A DNA stretch of 64,000 nt from Streptomyces sp. M92 (GTDB taxonomy: Bacteria; Actinomycetota; Actinomycetes; Streptomycetales; Streptomycetaceae), in the NCBI RefSeq assembly GCF_028473745.1, contig NZ_CP101137.1, positions 310,001 to 374,000 of the forward strand, read 5' to 3'. Below are positions 40,217 through 49,165 of the stretch, one piece after another. Under the pieces are notes generated by a model. That model saw nothing but the letters and a program-made list of their open reading frames with translations. It was not told where the DNA came from and ran no database searches. Each line of letters begins with the position of its first letter. Position 1 is the stretch's first letter. The translations under genes were made by a program, and so were the position numbers.

Positions 40217-42606
40217 GTGGGCGGGCGCGGGTGGCGCTGTGTGCGTGGGCGGCCACCTTGATGACGGCGTGCGCGTTGCTGCCACTGGTCGATCCGGCCA
40301 CCTGGATCCTGCAGGCCGCGTTCCTGCTGGCGGTCCAGTCCGGGGTGGGCGCGGCCGCCCGCCGGGTGCCGCTGGCCCGGCCGCTGACCATCGCCGCGCA
40401 GACCCTGGTCACGCTGGTGCTCCTGACCCTGGTCTTCGCCCGGCAGCAGGCGTTCGCCGGGCTGATCCCCGGCCCGCAGGCCTTCCAGCGCTTCGCCGAC
40501 CTACTGCAACGGGGCGGCGACGACATCGCCCGGTACGCGATCCCGGCCCCGCTGGAGTCGGACGGCATCCGGCTGATGCTGGTCGGCGGCGTCCTCGTGA
40601 TCGGGCTGCTCGTGGACACCCTGGCGGTGACCTTCCGCAGCGCCGCACCGGCCGGTCTGCCGCTGCTCGCCCTCTACTCGGTGGCCGCGGGGCTGTCCGA
40701 GGGGGGCGCCGACTGGCTGTGGTTCCTGGTCGCCGCGGTCGGCTATCTGATGCTGCTGCTGGCCGAGGGGCGCGACCGGCTCTCCCAGTGGGGCAGGGTC
40801 TTCGGCGGCGCACCACGCGGCCCGGGCGCGGAGCAGGGCGGCGCGGTCGCCCCGGTCCGCACCGGGCGGCGCATCGGCGCGTTCGCGCTGGGCATCGCCC
40901 TGGTGGCGCCGCTCGCCCTGCCCACGATGAACGGCGGGCTGCTGGACAGCTCCAACACGGGCGTCGGCTCCGGAACCGGGGGCGGCGGCACGATCTCCGC
41001 GGTGAACCCCCTCGTCTCCCTGCGCGACAGCCTCAACGTCGACGAGAACCGGCAGGTCCTCTCCCTCGAGACCGACTCGGGCGACATATCGAACCTGTAC
41101 CTGCGGATCGTGTCCCTGGACGACTTCGACGGCACCACCTGGAAGCCGTCCAAACGGCACATCACGGCGGTGCCGGACGGCACGTTCCCCACCCCGGTCG
41201 GCCTCGGCCCGGACACCAGGCGCGCGGAGATCCGGACCACGATCACGGCCGCCGACTGGTACGCCCAGGACTGGCTGCCGATGCCGTATCCGCCGAGCGG
41301 CGTCCGCGTCCCCGGCAACTGGCGCTACGAACCCGTGGGCATGACCCTGGTCGGCGACCACGGCCAGAACACGCGCGGGCTCACCTACCAGGTGCGGAGC
41401 CTCGACGTGCAGCCGACGGCGGAACAGCTGGCCGCGGCACCGCCGCCGTCGGCGGTCCTGAAGCGGGAGTACACGGAACTGCCGGACTCGCTTCCCGACG
41501 TGGTCTCCCAGACGGCCCGCGACGTCACCGCCGGCGCGGCGAACCCCTACGAGCAGGCAGTCAGGCTCCAGGAGTACTTCGCGCTCAACGGCGGTTTCGA
41601 GTACGACACCCAGGTGGAGGTCGGCAGCGGCTCCCGGGCGATCGCCCGGTTCCTGAAGGACAAGGAGGGCTTCTGCGTCCACTTCTCCTTCGCCATGGCG
41701 GCGATGGCCCGCTCCCTGGACATTCCGGCCAGGGTCGCGGTCGGCTTCGCACCGGGCACCCCGCAGGCGGACGGTTCGGTGTCGGTGGGGCTGCGGGACG
41801 CGCACGCCTGGCCGGAGGTCTACTTCGAGGGCGTGGGCTGGACCCGGTTCGAGCCGACGCCGACGCGCGGCTCGACGCCGTCGTACACCGTGACCGACAC
41901 GCCGGGCAGCTCGGTGCCCGACCCGGCGCTGCCGTCCCGGAACCCGCAGACGGAGCCGTCGGCGGCCCCTTCGGTCAGCGAGAGCTGCTCGGCCGAGCTG
42001 AAGAGGGTGCAGGGCTGCGCGAGCGAGTCCGCCGCCGCCGTGCCGGTCACGGGTGGCGACGGGACGAGGTGGTACACCGTCCTCGCCTGGGCCGTCGGCG
42101 GCCTGGCGGTCCTGCTGGCCCCGCTCGCCCCGCTGCTGTGGCGGCTGCGCACCCGGTCGGTGCGGCTGGGGGCGCACGGCCGCGCCGAGGCGGACGCGGG
42201 ACCGCACACCCTGGCGGTCTGGCAGGAGCTGACCGATACGGCGTGGGACCTCGGAATCCTGCCGGACGAGTCGCAGACCCCGCGCGGGGCGGCGGCCCGG
42301 ATCGTGCGGCTGGGACACCTCGACCCGGCGGCGGCCGCCGCGGTGCACCGGGTGGCGGACGCGGTGGAGCAGGTCCTCTACGCTCCACGCCCGCGGCTGA
42401 CGGCGGGCCTCACGGAGGACGTCCTCCGGGCGAGCGCCGGTCTGCGGGCCGGGGTCGGGCGCCGCACGCGGTTGCGCGCACGGTTCGCCCCGCGTTCGAC
42501 CGTACGGGTGGCCTGGGCGGTGTCGGCCCGGTGGGCGGCCGCGAAGCGGCGGGTCGTGGCGGCGGCCCGGCCGACCTTGCGGAAGGCCTCGGGGCAGCGG
42601 AGCTGA
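40213..42606 (+). CDS. TgpA/transglutaminase-like membrane protein
   Basis: Large membrane protein (797 aa) of the TgpA-N plus transglutaminase-like type. Six or so hydrophobic helices fill residues about 5-235, followed by an extracytoplasmic region with the papain-like transglutaminase core: Cys488 in EGFCVHFSFAMAAMAR, His531 in RDAHAWPEVYFEG and the GWTRFEPTP end. Another membrane helix (about 622-642) precedes a cytoplasmic C-terminal domain of DUF4129 type. ATG at 40213 with GGGGAGGGG upstream; an in-frame ATG at 40120 within the third repeat copy is a weaker alternative. Part of the MoxR-DUF58 operon; likely crosslinks or cleaves an envelope protein, unproven. Confidence 0.92.
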   Translation: MSGRARVALCAWAATLMTACALLPLVDPATWILQAAFLLAVQSGVGAAARRVPLARPLTIAAQTLVTLVLLTLVFARQQAFAGLIPGPQAFQRFADLLQRGGDDIARYAIPAPLESDGIRLMLVGGVLVIGLLVDTLAVTFRSAAPAGLPLLALYSVAAGLSEGGADWLWFLVAAVGYLMLLLAEGRDRLSQWGRVFGGAPRGPGAEQGGAVAPVRTGRRIGAFALGIALVAPLALPTMNGGLLDSSNTGVGSGTGGGGTISAVNPLVSLRDSLNVDENRQVLSLETDSGDISNLYLRIVSLDDFDGTTWKPSKRHITAVPDGTFPTPVGLGPDTRRAEIRTTITAADWYAQDWLPMPYPPSGVRVPGNWRYEPVGMTLVGDHGQNTRGLTYQVRSLDVQPTAEQLAAAPPPSAVLKREYTELPDSLPDVVSQTARDVTAGAANPYEQAVRLQEYFALNGGFEYDTQVEVGSGSRAIARFLKDKEGFCVHFSFAMAAMARSLDIPARVAVGFAPGTPQADGSVSVGLRDAHAWPEVYFEGVGWTRFEPTPTRGSTPSYTVTDTPGSSVPDPALPSRNPQTEPSAAPSVSESCSAELKRVQGCASESAAAVPVTGGDGTRWYTVLAWAVGGLAVLLAPLAPLLWRLRTRSVRLGAHGRAEADAGPHTLAVWQELTDTAWDLGILPDESQTPRGAAARIVRLGHLDPAAAAAVHRVADAVEQVLYAPRPRLTAGLTEDVLRASAGLRAGVGRRTRLRARFAPRSTVRVAWAVSARWAAAKRRVVAAARPTLRKASGQRS

Positions 42607-42717
42607 GCCGGCGGGGAGCCGGCGGGGCAGGTGGCACGGTACGGGGCACCGACGGGCGGGGCCGGGGCGGAGGGAAGGCCCCGGCCCGAGCTCTGGGGAG
42701 CACCGGCCCACACGCGC

Positions 42718-42759
42718 GTGTGAGGGGGTGACCACCGGTCGGTGGTCACCCCCTCACAC
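42718..42759. terminator. 19-bp bidirectional terminator
   Basis: Perfect arms at 42718-42736 and 42741-42759 with loop GGTC, midway between the convergent transglutaminase and DUF3040 genes. The symmetry suits termination from both sides. Confidence 0.85.
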
Positions 42760-42787
42760 GAACGTCCTGGTGAGCGGTTGCCCGCGG

Positions 42788-43189
42788 CTACTGGCCGCCC
42801 TGCTGATCATCCCGGCGCCGCTGCCAGCGCTCGTCGATGCGATCCATCATGGAACGCTTCTGTTTTCCCTGGTGGCGCGCCTGCGGTCCGGCGCCCGCAG
42901 CCGGTTGCTCGCCCGGCTTCGGGGCCTTGCGCCAGCCGGTCACGGCGAGAACCGCACAGCCCAGCATGACCAGGAAGCCCACCACACTGAGCCATACCCG
43001 CTGGGCGACCATACCGGCCATGAGGAGCGCAATACCTACGAGGAAGCCCGCGACCGCCTGGTAGACCCGTCGCCGGGTGTACGTACGCAGCCCGCTTCCC
43101 TCGAGCGCTGTCGCGAACTTGGGATCTTCGGCGTACAGCGCTCGCTCCATCTGCTCGAGCATGCGCTGCTCGTGCTCCGAGAGCGGCAC
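42788..43189 (-). CDS. DUF3040 family membrane protein
   Basis: Small actinobacterial membrane protein (133 aa). The DUF3040 signature PLSEHEQRMLEQMERALYAEDPKFA opens the protein, followed by two hydrophobic helices (about 46-64 and 68-87) and a basic Gln/Arg-rich tail. GTG at 43187-43189 is preferred over longer forms because GAGGAGG is just upstream. Function unknown; members are commonly found near division genes in actinomycetes. Confidence 0.88.
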   Translation of the reverse strand: MPLSEHEQRMLEQMERALYAEDPKFATALEGSGLRTYTRRRVYQAVAGFLVGIALLMAGMVAQRVWLSVVGFLVMLGCAVLAVTGWRKAPKPGEQPAAGAGPQARHQGKQKRSMMDRIDERWQRRRDDQQGGQ

Positions 43190-43240
43190 GGAGTCCTCCT
43201 CATCGTGCAGTCGCCGGGGCGACCCGGGGGGGGTCCCTTC

Positions 43241-43269
43241 AGGATAGGCAGGGAATCGCCCCCGTGAAA
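43241..43269 (-). promoter_or_regulatory. promoter candidate for the DUF3040 gene
   Basis: Minus strand TTTCAC (43269-43264), 17-base spacer, TATCCT (43246-43241), about 50 bases upstream of the GTG start. Hexamers are imperfect but spacing is ideal. Confidence 0.5.
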
Positions 43270-43468
43270 CCCGCCCCTCTACGCCAATTGGCCAACCGGT
43301 CTCCGTCATGGCCGTGCCGGCTCGCTGAAGTTCCCATTCCCCAGCGGCCGACCCGTCATGCCGGGCGGTCTCCCTCGATCATACGGCGACTGGCCCCCGT
43401 TCGGGGGGCCTGTGGCGTACTCCATGTGCAGTCGCGCCCCTGATCAGCGCCGTACCCCACCGGGCGGC

Positions 43469-44296
43469 TCAGTCCTCCTGGGCCCCTCGCGTCTCACCGA
43501 GCACGTGGAGCTGGGTGGCCACGGAGTGGAAGGCGGGGAGTTCGGCGGCCGCGGCCTCCAGCTCCAGCAGCGCGTCCATGGCACCCGGCTCGGTGTCCAC
43601 CAGGACTCCGGGCACGAGGTCGGCGAAGACGCGGACACCGTGCACGGCGCCCACCCGGAGCCCCGCGGCCTCGACCAGGCCGGTGAGCTGTTCGGCGGTG
43701 AACCGGCGCGGCACGGGGTCGCCCTCGCCCCAGCGGCCGTCCGGGTCGCCGAGGGCCTGCCGGGCCTCGGTGAAGTGACCCGCGAGGGCACGCGCCAGCA
43801 CGGCTCCGCCGAGACCCGCGGCGAGCAGGCTGAGGACGCCCTCGGGACGCAGCGCCGCGACCACGTTGCGCACGCCCTCGGCGGGGTCGTCCACGTACTC
43901 CAGGACGCCGTGGCAGAGCACGGCGTCGTAGCCGCCGCGCTCGACCACGTCGAAGAGGCCGCGGGCGTCTCCCTGGACACCCCGCACACGGTCGGCGACA
44001 TCGGCCTCGGCGGCCCGGCGTTCCAGGGCGAACAGGGCGTTGGGGCTCGGGTCGACGACGGTGACGCGGTGGCCGAGGCGGGCCGCGGGCACCGCGAAGT
44101 TGCCGCTGCCGCCACCGGTGTCCAGGACGTCCAGCGCCTGGCGGCCGGTGGCCTTGACCCGGCGGTCCAGGGCCGCTCGGAGGACGTCCCAGACCACGGC
44201 GGTCCTCAGTGCGGCGCGGGAACGGGAGGGCTCGGAGCGCGGCGACGCCGGGTGAGGGCGGTGGGGGGAGACGGGCGGGCGCATCGGGTCCGACAC
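43469..44296 (-). CDS. class I SAM-dependent methyltransferase
   Basis: SAM-dependent methyltransferase (275 aa). The SAM loop is VLDTGGGSGNFAVPAARLG (residues 57-75), acidic loop VVDPSPNALF, then GDARGL and YDAVLCHGVLEYVDDP. The layout resembles small-molecule or tRNA-wobble methyltransferases of the UbiE/CmoA kind, but no substrate motif is recognisable. GTG at 44294-44296 chosen (GAGGAG upstream, spaced somewhat far); ATG at 44284 is an alternative. Confidence 0.85.
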   Translation of the reverse strand: MSDPMRPPVSPHRPHPASPRSEPSRSRAALRTAVVWDVLRAALDRRVKATGRQALDVLDTGGGSGNFAVPAARLGHRVTVVDPSPNALFALERRAAEADVADRVRGVQGDARGLFDVVERGGYDAVLCHGVLEYVDDPAEGVRNVVAALRPEGVLSLLAAGLGGAVLARALAGHFTEARQALGDPDGRWGEGDPVPRRFTAEQLTGLVEAAGLRVGAVHGVRVFADLVPGVLVDTEPGAMDALLELEAAAAELPAFHSVATQLHVLGETRGAQED

Positions 44297-44791
44297 GGCA
44301 GTTGACTCCTCGGCGCGGCACCGCCTCGGGCACGGGCGGAGCGGAACGGGCTGCCGCCCCGGCGCGGGAGCGGGACGGGGCAGGCTTCAGGCGTCTCCCA
44401 CCCTATTGCCTCCGGTACGGCGACCGGTCACCCCGTACCGCCCGTGACCTCGCGGACGGGCAGGCACGGCATGCGGGCAGGGGAACGCCGGGCGGACCGG
44501 CCGCCCGGCGCGGTCCGCCGAGCCGCCGGCCCGCGGCCAGTGCCCCGGCGGGCGCCTCCGGTACGCGGCCGGGTGGACGCCTGCGGACCGTGGCGCCGGC
44601 GGACGCGACCGACGCGGCCCCAGCAGCGCCCGCCCACGAGCCACCCCACCGGCCCACACCCGCACGTCCCGCCCCGGCACGGACCCGTGAACGCGGCGGC
44701 CGCGCACGCCTGGCGCCATGAACCGGCGGACGCACCCGACAAGGCGCGAGCCGTGGCCCGGCGGGCGTGGCCGGTGCGGGCCGGGGATCGT
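44297..44791. other. 495-base GC-rich intergenic region, no gene supported
   Basis: Lies between the methyltransferase and the HEPN-domain gene, both on the minus strand. Open frames exist on both strands simply because of the very high GC content; none has a ribosome-binding site with a convincing protein. No strong hairpin or direct repeat noticed. Confidence 0.5.
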
Positions 44792-45424
44792 TCAGCCCGC
44801 GTCCGGCAGGGGGCGGCCCGGCCCGGCGTTCCCGGCGCGGGGCGGGGGGCCGGAACCCGGCCGGTCCGGGCCGGGGGCGTCGGGACCCGTGCCGTCCGGG
44901 CCGGAGCCGTCCGTGTCGGGGCGGGGCTGGGGCAGTACCGGCTGGAGGGCCAGCATCCGCTCCACCAGGCGCAGGAACATCGCCGCGTCGCGTATCAGGT
45001 CGTCGGCGTCCCGGCTGCCCGCCGCGCCCTGGATGCCCGCCTCGGCCCGCGCCCGGCGTGCGGCGCCGGAGGCGAACAGCGCGCTCCAGTCGGCGAGCTC
45101 GGGCGCGATCTCGGGCAGCACTTCCCAGGCGCTTCGGATACGGGCCCGGGCCCGCGGGGTGGTCTCGGGCCGGCCCCGGGCGGCGAGCACGGCGGCCGCC
45201 GTGCGCAGGGCGGCGAGGTGGGCGGTCGCATAGCGCTCGTTCGGTGTCTCGAGGACGGTGGCTTCCTCGAGGCCGGCCCGCGCCTGGGCGAGCAGGCCGA
45301 GGGCGGCGGGCGGGGCGGTCGTCCGGCGGAGCACGGGGTGCACGTCGCTCGCCGGGCCGGTCAGTGAGGGTGCAGGGCCGGCTGCGCGGGGCCGCCGGGC
45401 GGCGGCTGCGGACGAGTGGGCCAT
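44792..45424 (-). CDS. SAV_6107-type HEPN domain protein
   Basis: Protein of 210 aa with a HEPN-fold four-helix region at about residues 38-170, matching the actinobacterial SAV_6107-type family by overall pattern (ALGLLAQARAGLEEA, RYATAHLAALRTAAAVLA, SAWEVLPEIAPELADW, RDADDLIRDAAMFLRLVE). Arg64 and His69 form an R-x4-H motif, the catalytic signature of HEPN ribonucleases. The tail from about residue 165 is Pro/Gly/Asp low complexity. ATG at 45422-45424 has AGGAGG upstream. No nucleotidyltransferase or other antitoxin partner is adjacent. RNase activity is inference. Confidence 0.8.
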   Translation of the reverse strand: MAHSSAAAARRPRAAGPAPSLTGPASDVHPVLRRTTAPPAALGLLAQARAGLEEATVLETPNERYATAHLAALRTAAAVLAARGRPETTPRARARIRSAWEVLPEIAPELADWSALFASGAARRARAEAGIQGAAGSRDADDLIRDAAMFLRLVERMLALQPVLPQPRPDTDGSGPDGTGPDAPGPDRPGSGPPPRAGNAGPGRPLPDAG

Positions 45425-45525
45425 GACGATCCTCCTGTCGTCTCCGTGACGGCACGCTCTGTGACGAGGTGCCGTATGTGCCCATCGTGAGGTATGCCAC
45501 TGACAATCCGTTCTGACCTGCGCTT

Positions 45526-45554
45526 TTGCCTCGATCGTCGGTTCGGGTTAGCTT
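45526..45554 (+). promoter_or_regulatory. promoter candidate for the ABC/YhgE genes
   Basis: TTGCCT (45526-45531), 17-base spacer, TAGCTT (45549-45554). It lies in an AT-richer stretch directly before the palindrome at 45559-45572. Confidence 0.55.
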
Positions 45555-45558
45555 TTGC

Positions 45559-45572
45559 ACTGACCAGTCAGT
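45559..45572. promoter_or_regulatory. palindromic operator candidate
   Basis: ACTGAC-CA-GTCAGT, perfect 6-bp arms with a 2-base centre, starting five bases after the -10 candidate and so covering the expected transcription start. A further half-site ACTGAC is at 45499-45504. The TetR gene two genes downstream is the obvious candidate ligand-responsive repressor. Confidence 0.6.
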
Positions 45573-45599
45573 TCAAAAAGGGGCGAGGGGTGAGGCGGC

Positions 45600-46424
45600 G
45601 TGGACGGTCCGCACGGGCTCGCGGTGGAGGCCCGCGACTTCGGGCTGAGGGGACCACGCGGCTGGGTGTTCCGCGGCGTCCGCGTCGAGGCGGAGCCCGG
45701 CTCGCTGATCGCGGTGGAGGGGCCGTCCGGGTCGGGCCGCACCTGCCTGCTGCTCGCGCTCACCGGGCGGATGAGGCCGACCGACGGCACGGCGGTCGTG
45801 GGCGGGCTGCGGCTGCCCCGGCAGATGTCCGCCCTGCGCCGGACCAGCGCCCTCGCGCACGTACCGGGTGTCACCGATCTGGAGCCGTCTCTGACCGTCG
45901 CCGAGCACCTGCGCGAGCGGGCGCTGCTGCAGCGCCGCTTCGGCGACTCGGTGCGCGGCCTGCTGCTCCCGCGCGCGGAGCGGGCGGCGAAGGCACGGCT
46001 CCTGACCGACGCGGCCCTGGAGGCGGCCGGGCTCGACCTGGAGACGCTGCCCAAGGGACCCCGCACCGCCGTACGGGACCTGGAGCGCACGGAGGCACTG
46101 CGGCTGTCGATCGCCCTCGCGTTGATCGGCCGCCCCCGGCTGCTCGGTGTCGACGACGCCGATCTCAAGCTGTCGGCCGCCGAGCGGGACGAGATCTGGT
46201 CCCTGCTGGTGTCGATCGCCGCGTCGGGCACGACGGTCGTCGCGGTGTGCAGCGAGGCACCCGCGGACGCGGTGACCGTCTTCACCGGCCCGGACACCGA
46301 GCCGGACGCCGACACCGAGGCGGACGACACCGAGTCGGACGGCCCCGGAACCGACGGCGACGCCGCCGACGACGACACGACGAAGGAGGACGCCGATGCG
46401 CTCGCCGAAGCTGGCCGCGCTTGA
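45600..46424 (+). CDS. ABC transporter ATP-binding-like protein with degenerate motifs
   Basis: ABC-type nucleotide-binding domain (274 aa) paired with the membrane protein gene that follows, which it overlaps by 29 bases. The P-loop reads GPSGSGRT (residues 41-48), with Arg47 replacing the invariant Lys. The expected LSGGQ signature is replaced by DLERTEALRL (about 160-169), and Walker B reads RLLGVDDAD with Asp in place of the catalytic Glu. The tail after about residue 228 is a long Asp/Glu/Thr run. Start is GTG at 45600 (GTGAGG upstream). It may be a non-hydrolysing or slow partner; transport is unproven. Confidence 0.82.
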   Translation: MDGPHGLAVEARDFGLRGPRGWVFRGVRVEAEPGSLIAVEGPSGSGRTCLLLALTGRMRPTDGTAVVGGLRLPRQMSALRRTSALAHVPGVTDLEPSLTVAEHLRERALLQRRFGDSVRGLLLPRAERAAKARLLTDAALEAAGLDLETLPKGPRTAVRDLERTEALRLSIALALIGRPRLLGVDDADLKLSAAERDEIWSLLVSIAASGTTVVAVCSEAPADAVTVFTGPDTEPDADTEADDTESDGPGTDGDAADDDTTKEDADALAEAGRA

Positions 46425-48480
46425 GCTCAGGCGCTTCGGGCGCGGCCGGCTGCCGCGGGCCGCGCTGGTGGCGCTGCTGTTGCTGCCCCTGCTCTACGGC
46501 GCCCTGTACCTGTGGTCGTTCTGGGACCCGTACGGACGCCTGGACCGCATCCCCGTGGCGCTGGTCAACGACGACCGGGGAGCCACCGCTGACGGCCGCA
46601 GGCTCACGGCGGGCGACGACATCACCGCGGGGCTGCGCGAGAGCGAGGTCTTCGACTGGCACGAGGTGAGCGCCGCCGAGGCCCGGCGGGGCGTGGAGGA
46701 CGGCACCTACTACCTGTCGCTCACCATGCCCGCGGACTTCAGCCGCCGCATCGCCTCCAGCGCGGGCGACTCGCCCGAGACCGGTGCTCTCCAGGTCCGT
46801 ACGAACGACGCCAACAACTACATCGTCGGGCAGATCTCCCGGACCGTCTTCGCCGAGGTGCGCGAGGCGGCGTCCAGCAAGGCGTCGCGGTCGTTCCTCG
46901 ACCGGATCTTCATCTCCTTCTCCGACATCCACGGCGAGACCGTGAGGGCGGCCAAGGGCGCGGACGAGCTCAAGGGCGGCATCGGCAAGGCGGAGAAGGG
47001 CGCCCAGGACCTCGCCGACGGGCTGAAGGACGCCGAGGACGGCAGCGGCGACCTGTCCAAGGGCCTGAAGAAGCTCGACACCAAGGCGGGCGAGCTGGAG
47101 AAGGGCGCCAAGCGGGTCGCGGACGGCACCGAGAAGCTCGCCGAGAAGGTCAACGGCGCGGCCGGCCGGGTGGGCCCCTTCCTGGAGGACAACGAGAAGA
47201 CCATCGGCGAGACCGCCCGGTTCGTCGCCGACTCCTCCGGCGCGCTCCGCGAGAACCTGGACGCCCTGGTCGAGAAGGCCCCCGCGGCGGCGAAGGACGC
47301 CCGCGCGGAGGCCGACACGCTGGCCGAGGTGTACCGGACGCGCTGCGAGGACCCGGCGCTCCCCGACGCCGCCTGCCCCGACCTCGGGAAGGGCAGGGAC
47401 GCGGCGGCGGCCGTGGCGACGGTCGCCGAAGACGTCAGCGGCCTGGTCACCGACCGCGAGGAGGAGCTGAAGAAGCTCGACGCGAACCTGTCCGCCCTCG
47501 AGAAGCAGGCCCAGGCCCTCGCCGAGCGCGCCCCGAACCTCTCCGAGGACCTCGACGACGCCGTCAAGAAGGTCAACGACCTGAACACGGGCGCGGGGAA
47601 GGTCGCCGACGGCGCCGAGAAGATCCACAAGGGCATCGGCACCGCCAAGACCGGCGCCAAGGACCTGGACGAGGGCGTCGGCAAGCTCCGCACCGGTGCC
47701 GACGACCTGAACGGCGGCATGTTCAAGCTGGCCGACGGCTCCGAGAAACTCGCCGGCGGCCTGCACGACGGGGCCGGGCGGATCCCCGACTACGACGAGA
47801 AGGAGCGCGACGAGCGCACCGGTGTGATGGCGGACCCGGTCCGGCTGGCCTCCGAGTCCCTGCACCGGGCGCCGAACTACGGCACCGGTTTCGCCCCGTA
47901 CTTCATCCCGCTGTCCCTGTGGGTGGGTGCCATGGTGGCGTACATGCTGATCCCGCCGATGAACCGGCGGGCGCTCGCCGCGGGGGCGTCGGCCTGGCGG
48001 ATCGCCCTGGCGGGCTGGCTGCCGGTGGTGACGCTCGGGGTGCTCCAGACGGCGGCCCTGATGTCCGTGCTGCACTGGGCGGTCGGGCTGCAGATGGCCC
48101 GGGCGACCGGGACGGTGGGCTTCCTGTTCCTGGTGACGGCGTGCTTCGCGGCGATCGTGCAGTGGCTGAACGCGCGCTTCGGGGCGGCGGGCCGCATCCT
48201 GGTGCTCGCGCTGCTGATGCTGCAGCTGACGTCCGCGGGCGGCACGTACCCCGTGCAGACCAGTCCGGGCTTCTTCAACGCGCTGCACCCCTTCCTGCCG
48301 ATGAGCTACGTCGTCGAGGCCCTCAGGAGGCTCATCACGGGCGGCGGTCTCGAACCGGTGTGGCACGCGTGCGTGGTGCTCGCCGCGTTCACCGCGGCGG
48401 CCCTCGCGCTGACCGCCCTGTCGGCCCGCCGCCGGCAGGTGTGGACCGTCGACCGGCTGCACCCGGAGCTGACCCTGTGA
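46396..48480 (+). CDS. YhgE/Pip-family ABC-2-type membrane protein
   Basis: Large membrane protein (694 aa) of the YhgE/Pip family. One N-terminal helix (about 22-42) precedes PVALVNDDRGAT, the family start of a long extracytoplasmic region. That region contains heptad-like repeats such as GADELKGGIGKAEKGAQDLA and GTEKLAEKVNGAAGRVG, expected to form long coiled coils. Five or six helices follow from about residue 500 (YFIPLSLWVGAMVAYML) with the ABC-2 end HPFLPMSYVVEALRRLI. Relatives include the phage-infection protein and ESX-type EsaA, so export of protein or a drug is possible. AAGGAGGA precedes the ATG at 46396. Confidence 0.9.
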   Translation: MRSPKLAALELRRFGRGRLPRAALVALLLLPLLYGALYLWSFWDPYGRLDRIPVALVNDDRGATADGRRLTAGDDITAGLRESEVFDWHEVSAAEARRGVEDGTYYLSLTMPADFSRRIASSAGDSPETGALQVRTNDANNYIVGQISRTVFAEVREAASSKASRSFLDRIFISFSDIHGETVRAAKGADELKGGIGKAEKGAQDLADGLKDAEDGSGDLSKGLKKLDTKAGELEKGAKRVADGTEKLAEKVNGAAGRVGPFLEDNEKTIGETARFVADSSGALRENLDALVEKAPAAAKDARAEADTLAEVYRTRCEDPALPDAACPDLGKGRDAAAAVATVAEDVSGLVTDREEELKKLDANLSALEKQAQALAERAPNLSEDLDDAVKKVNDLNTGAGKVADGAEKIHKGIGTAKTGAKDLDEGVGKLRTGADDLNGGMFKLADGSEKLAGGLHDGAGRIPDYDEKERDERTGVMADPVRLASESLHRAPNYGTGFAPYFIPLSLWVGAMVAYMLIPPMNRRALAAGASAWRIALAGWLPVVTLGVLQTAALMSVLHWAVGLQMARATGTVGFLFLVTACFAAIVQWLNARFGAAGRILVLALLMLQLTSAGGTYPVQTSPGFFNALHPFLPMSYVVEALRRLITGGGLEPVWHACVVLAAFTAAALALTALSARRRQVWTVDRLHPELTL

Positions 48481-48535
48481 TCCCGGCGGGCCCTGCGGTG
48501 ACGTACCGGGGGCGGGTGCTGTGACAATCGGGACC

Positions 48536-49165
48536 ATGGAAAGCAGCAGCGCCACCTCGCACGGCAGCGGCCGCCGCGAGGCCACCCGGCAGAAGCTCTA
48601 CGAGGCGGCCGTCACCCTCATCGCCGAGCAGGGCTTCTCCGCCACCACCGTGGACGAGATCGCCGAACGCGCCGGGGTCGCGAAGGGCACGGTGTACTAC
48701 AACTTCGCCAGCAAGTCCGTCCTCTTCGAGGAGCTGCTGCGGCACGGTGTCGGTCTGCTGACCGCATCGCTGCGGGAGGCGGCCGAGCAGGCGGCGCGCG
48801 AGGGCCGGAGCCGGGTCGACGCCCTGGACGCGATGATCCGCGCGGGGCTCGTCTTCATCGACCGCTATCCGGCCTTCACCCAGCTGTACGTGGCCGAGCT
48901 GTGGCGCACCAACCGGGCGTGGCAGTCCACCCTGCTGGTGGTCCGCCAGGAGGCCGTCGCGGTGGTGGAGGGTGTGCTGCGCGACGGCGTGGCGGGCGGG
49001 GAGTTCAGTGACGAGATCGACGTGCCGCTGACCGCGGCCGCCCTGGTCGGCATGGTCCTGGTGGCCGCGCTGGACTGGAAGTCGTTCCAGCCGGAGCGTT
49101 CCCTGGACGACGTGCACTCGGCCCTGTCCCGGCTGCTCCAGGGGCGGGTGAGCGGCCGGCCCTGA
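48536..49165 (+). CDS. TetR-family transcriptional regulator
   Basis: TetR regulator (209 aa) with the N-terminal helix-turn-helix region ATRQKLYEAAVTLIAEQGF and TTVDEIAERAGVAKGTVYYN, followed by an all-helical ligand domain. Placed 55 bases after the YhgE/Pip gene in the same direction, it likely represses the operon through the palindrome at 45559-45572. ATG at 48536 is used; GTG at 48521 is also in frame and gives 214 aa. Confidence 0.92.
   Translation: MESSSATSHGSGRREATRQKLYEAAVTLIAEQGFSATTVDEIAERAGVAKGTVYYNFASKSVLFEELLRHGVGLLTASLREAAEQAAREGRSRVDALDAMIRAGLVFIDRYPAFTQLYVAELWRTNRAWQSTLLVVRQEAVAVVEGVLRDGVAGGEFSDEIDVPLTAAALVGMVLVAALDWKSFQPERSLDDVHSALSRLLQGRVSGRP

Noticed and set aside
38316-40619. 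767-codon minus-strand open frame through DUF58 and the tandem repeat
   Set aside because: Opposite to two well-supported genes; composition is typical of antisense GC-rich reading.
44209-44791. Open frames between the methyltransferase and HEPN genes
   Set aside because: Several frames open on both strands with Arg/Pro/Gly-rich products and no start signals.
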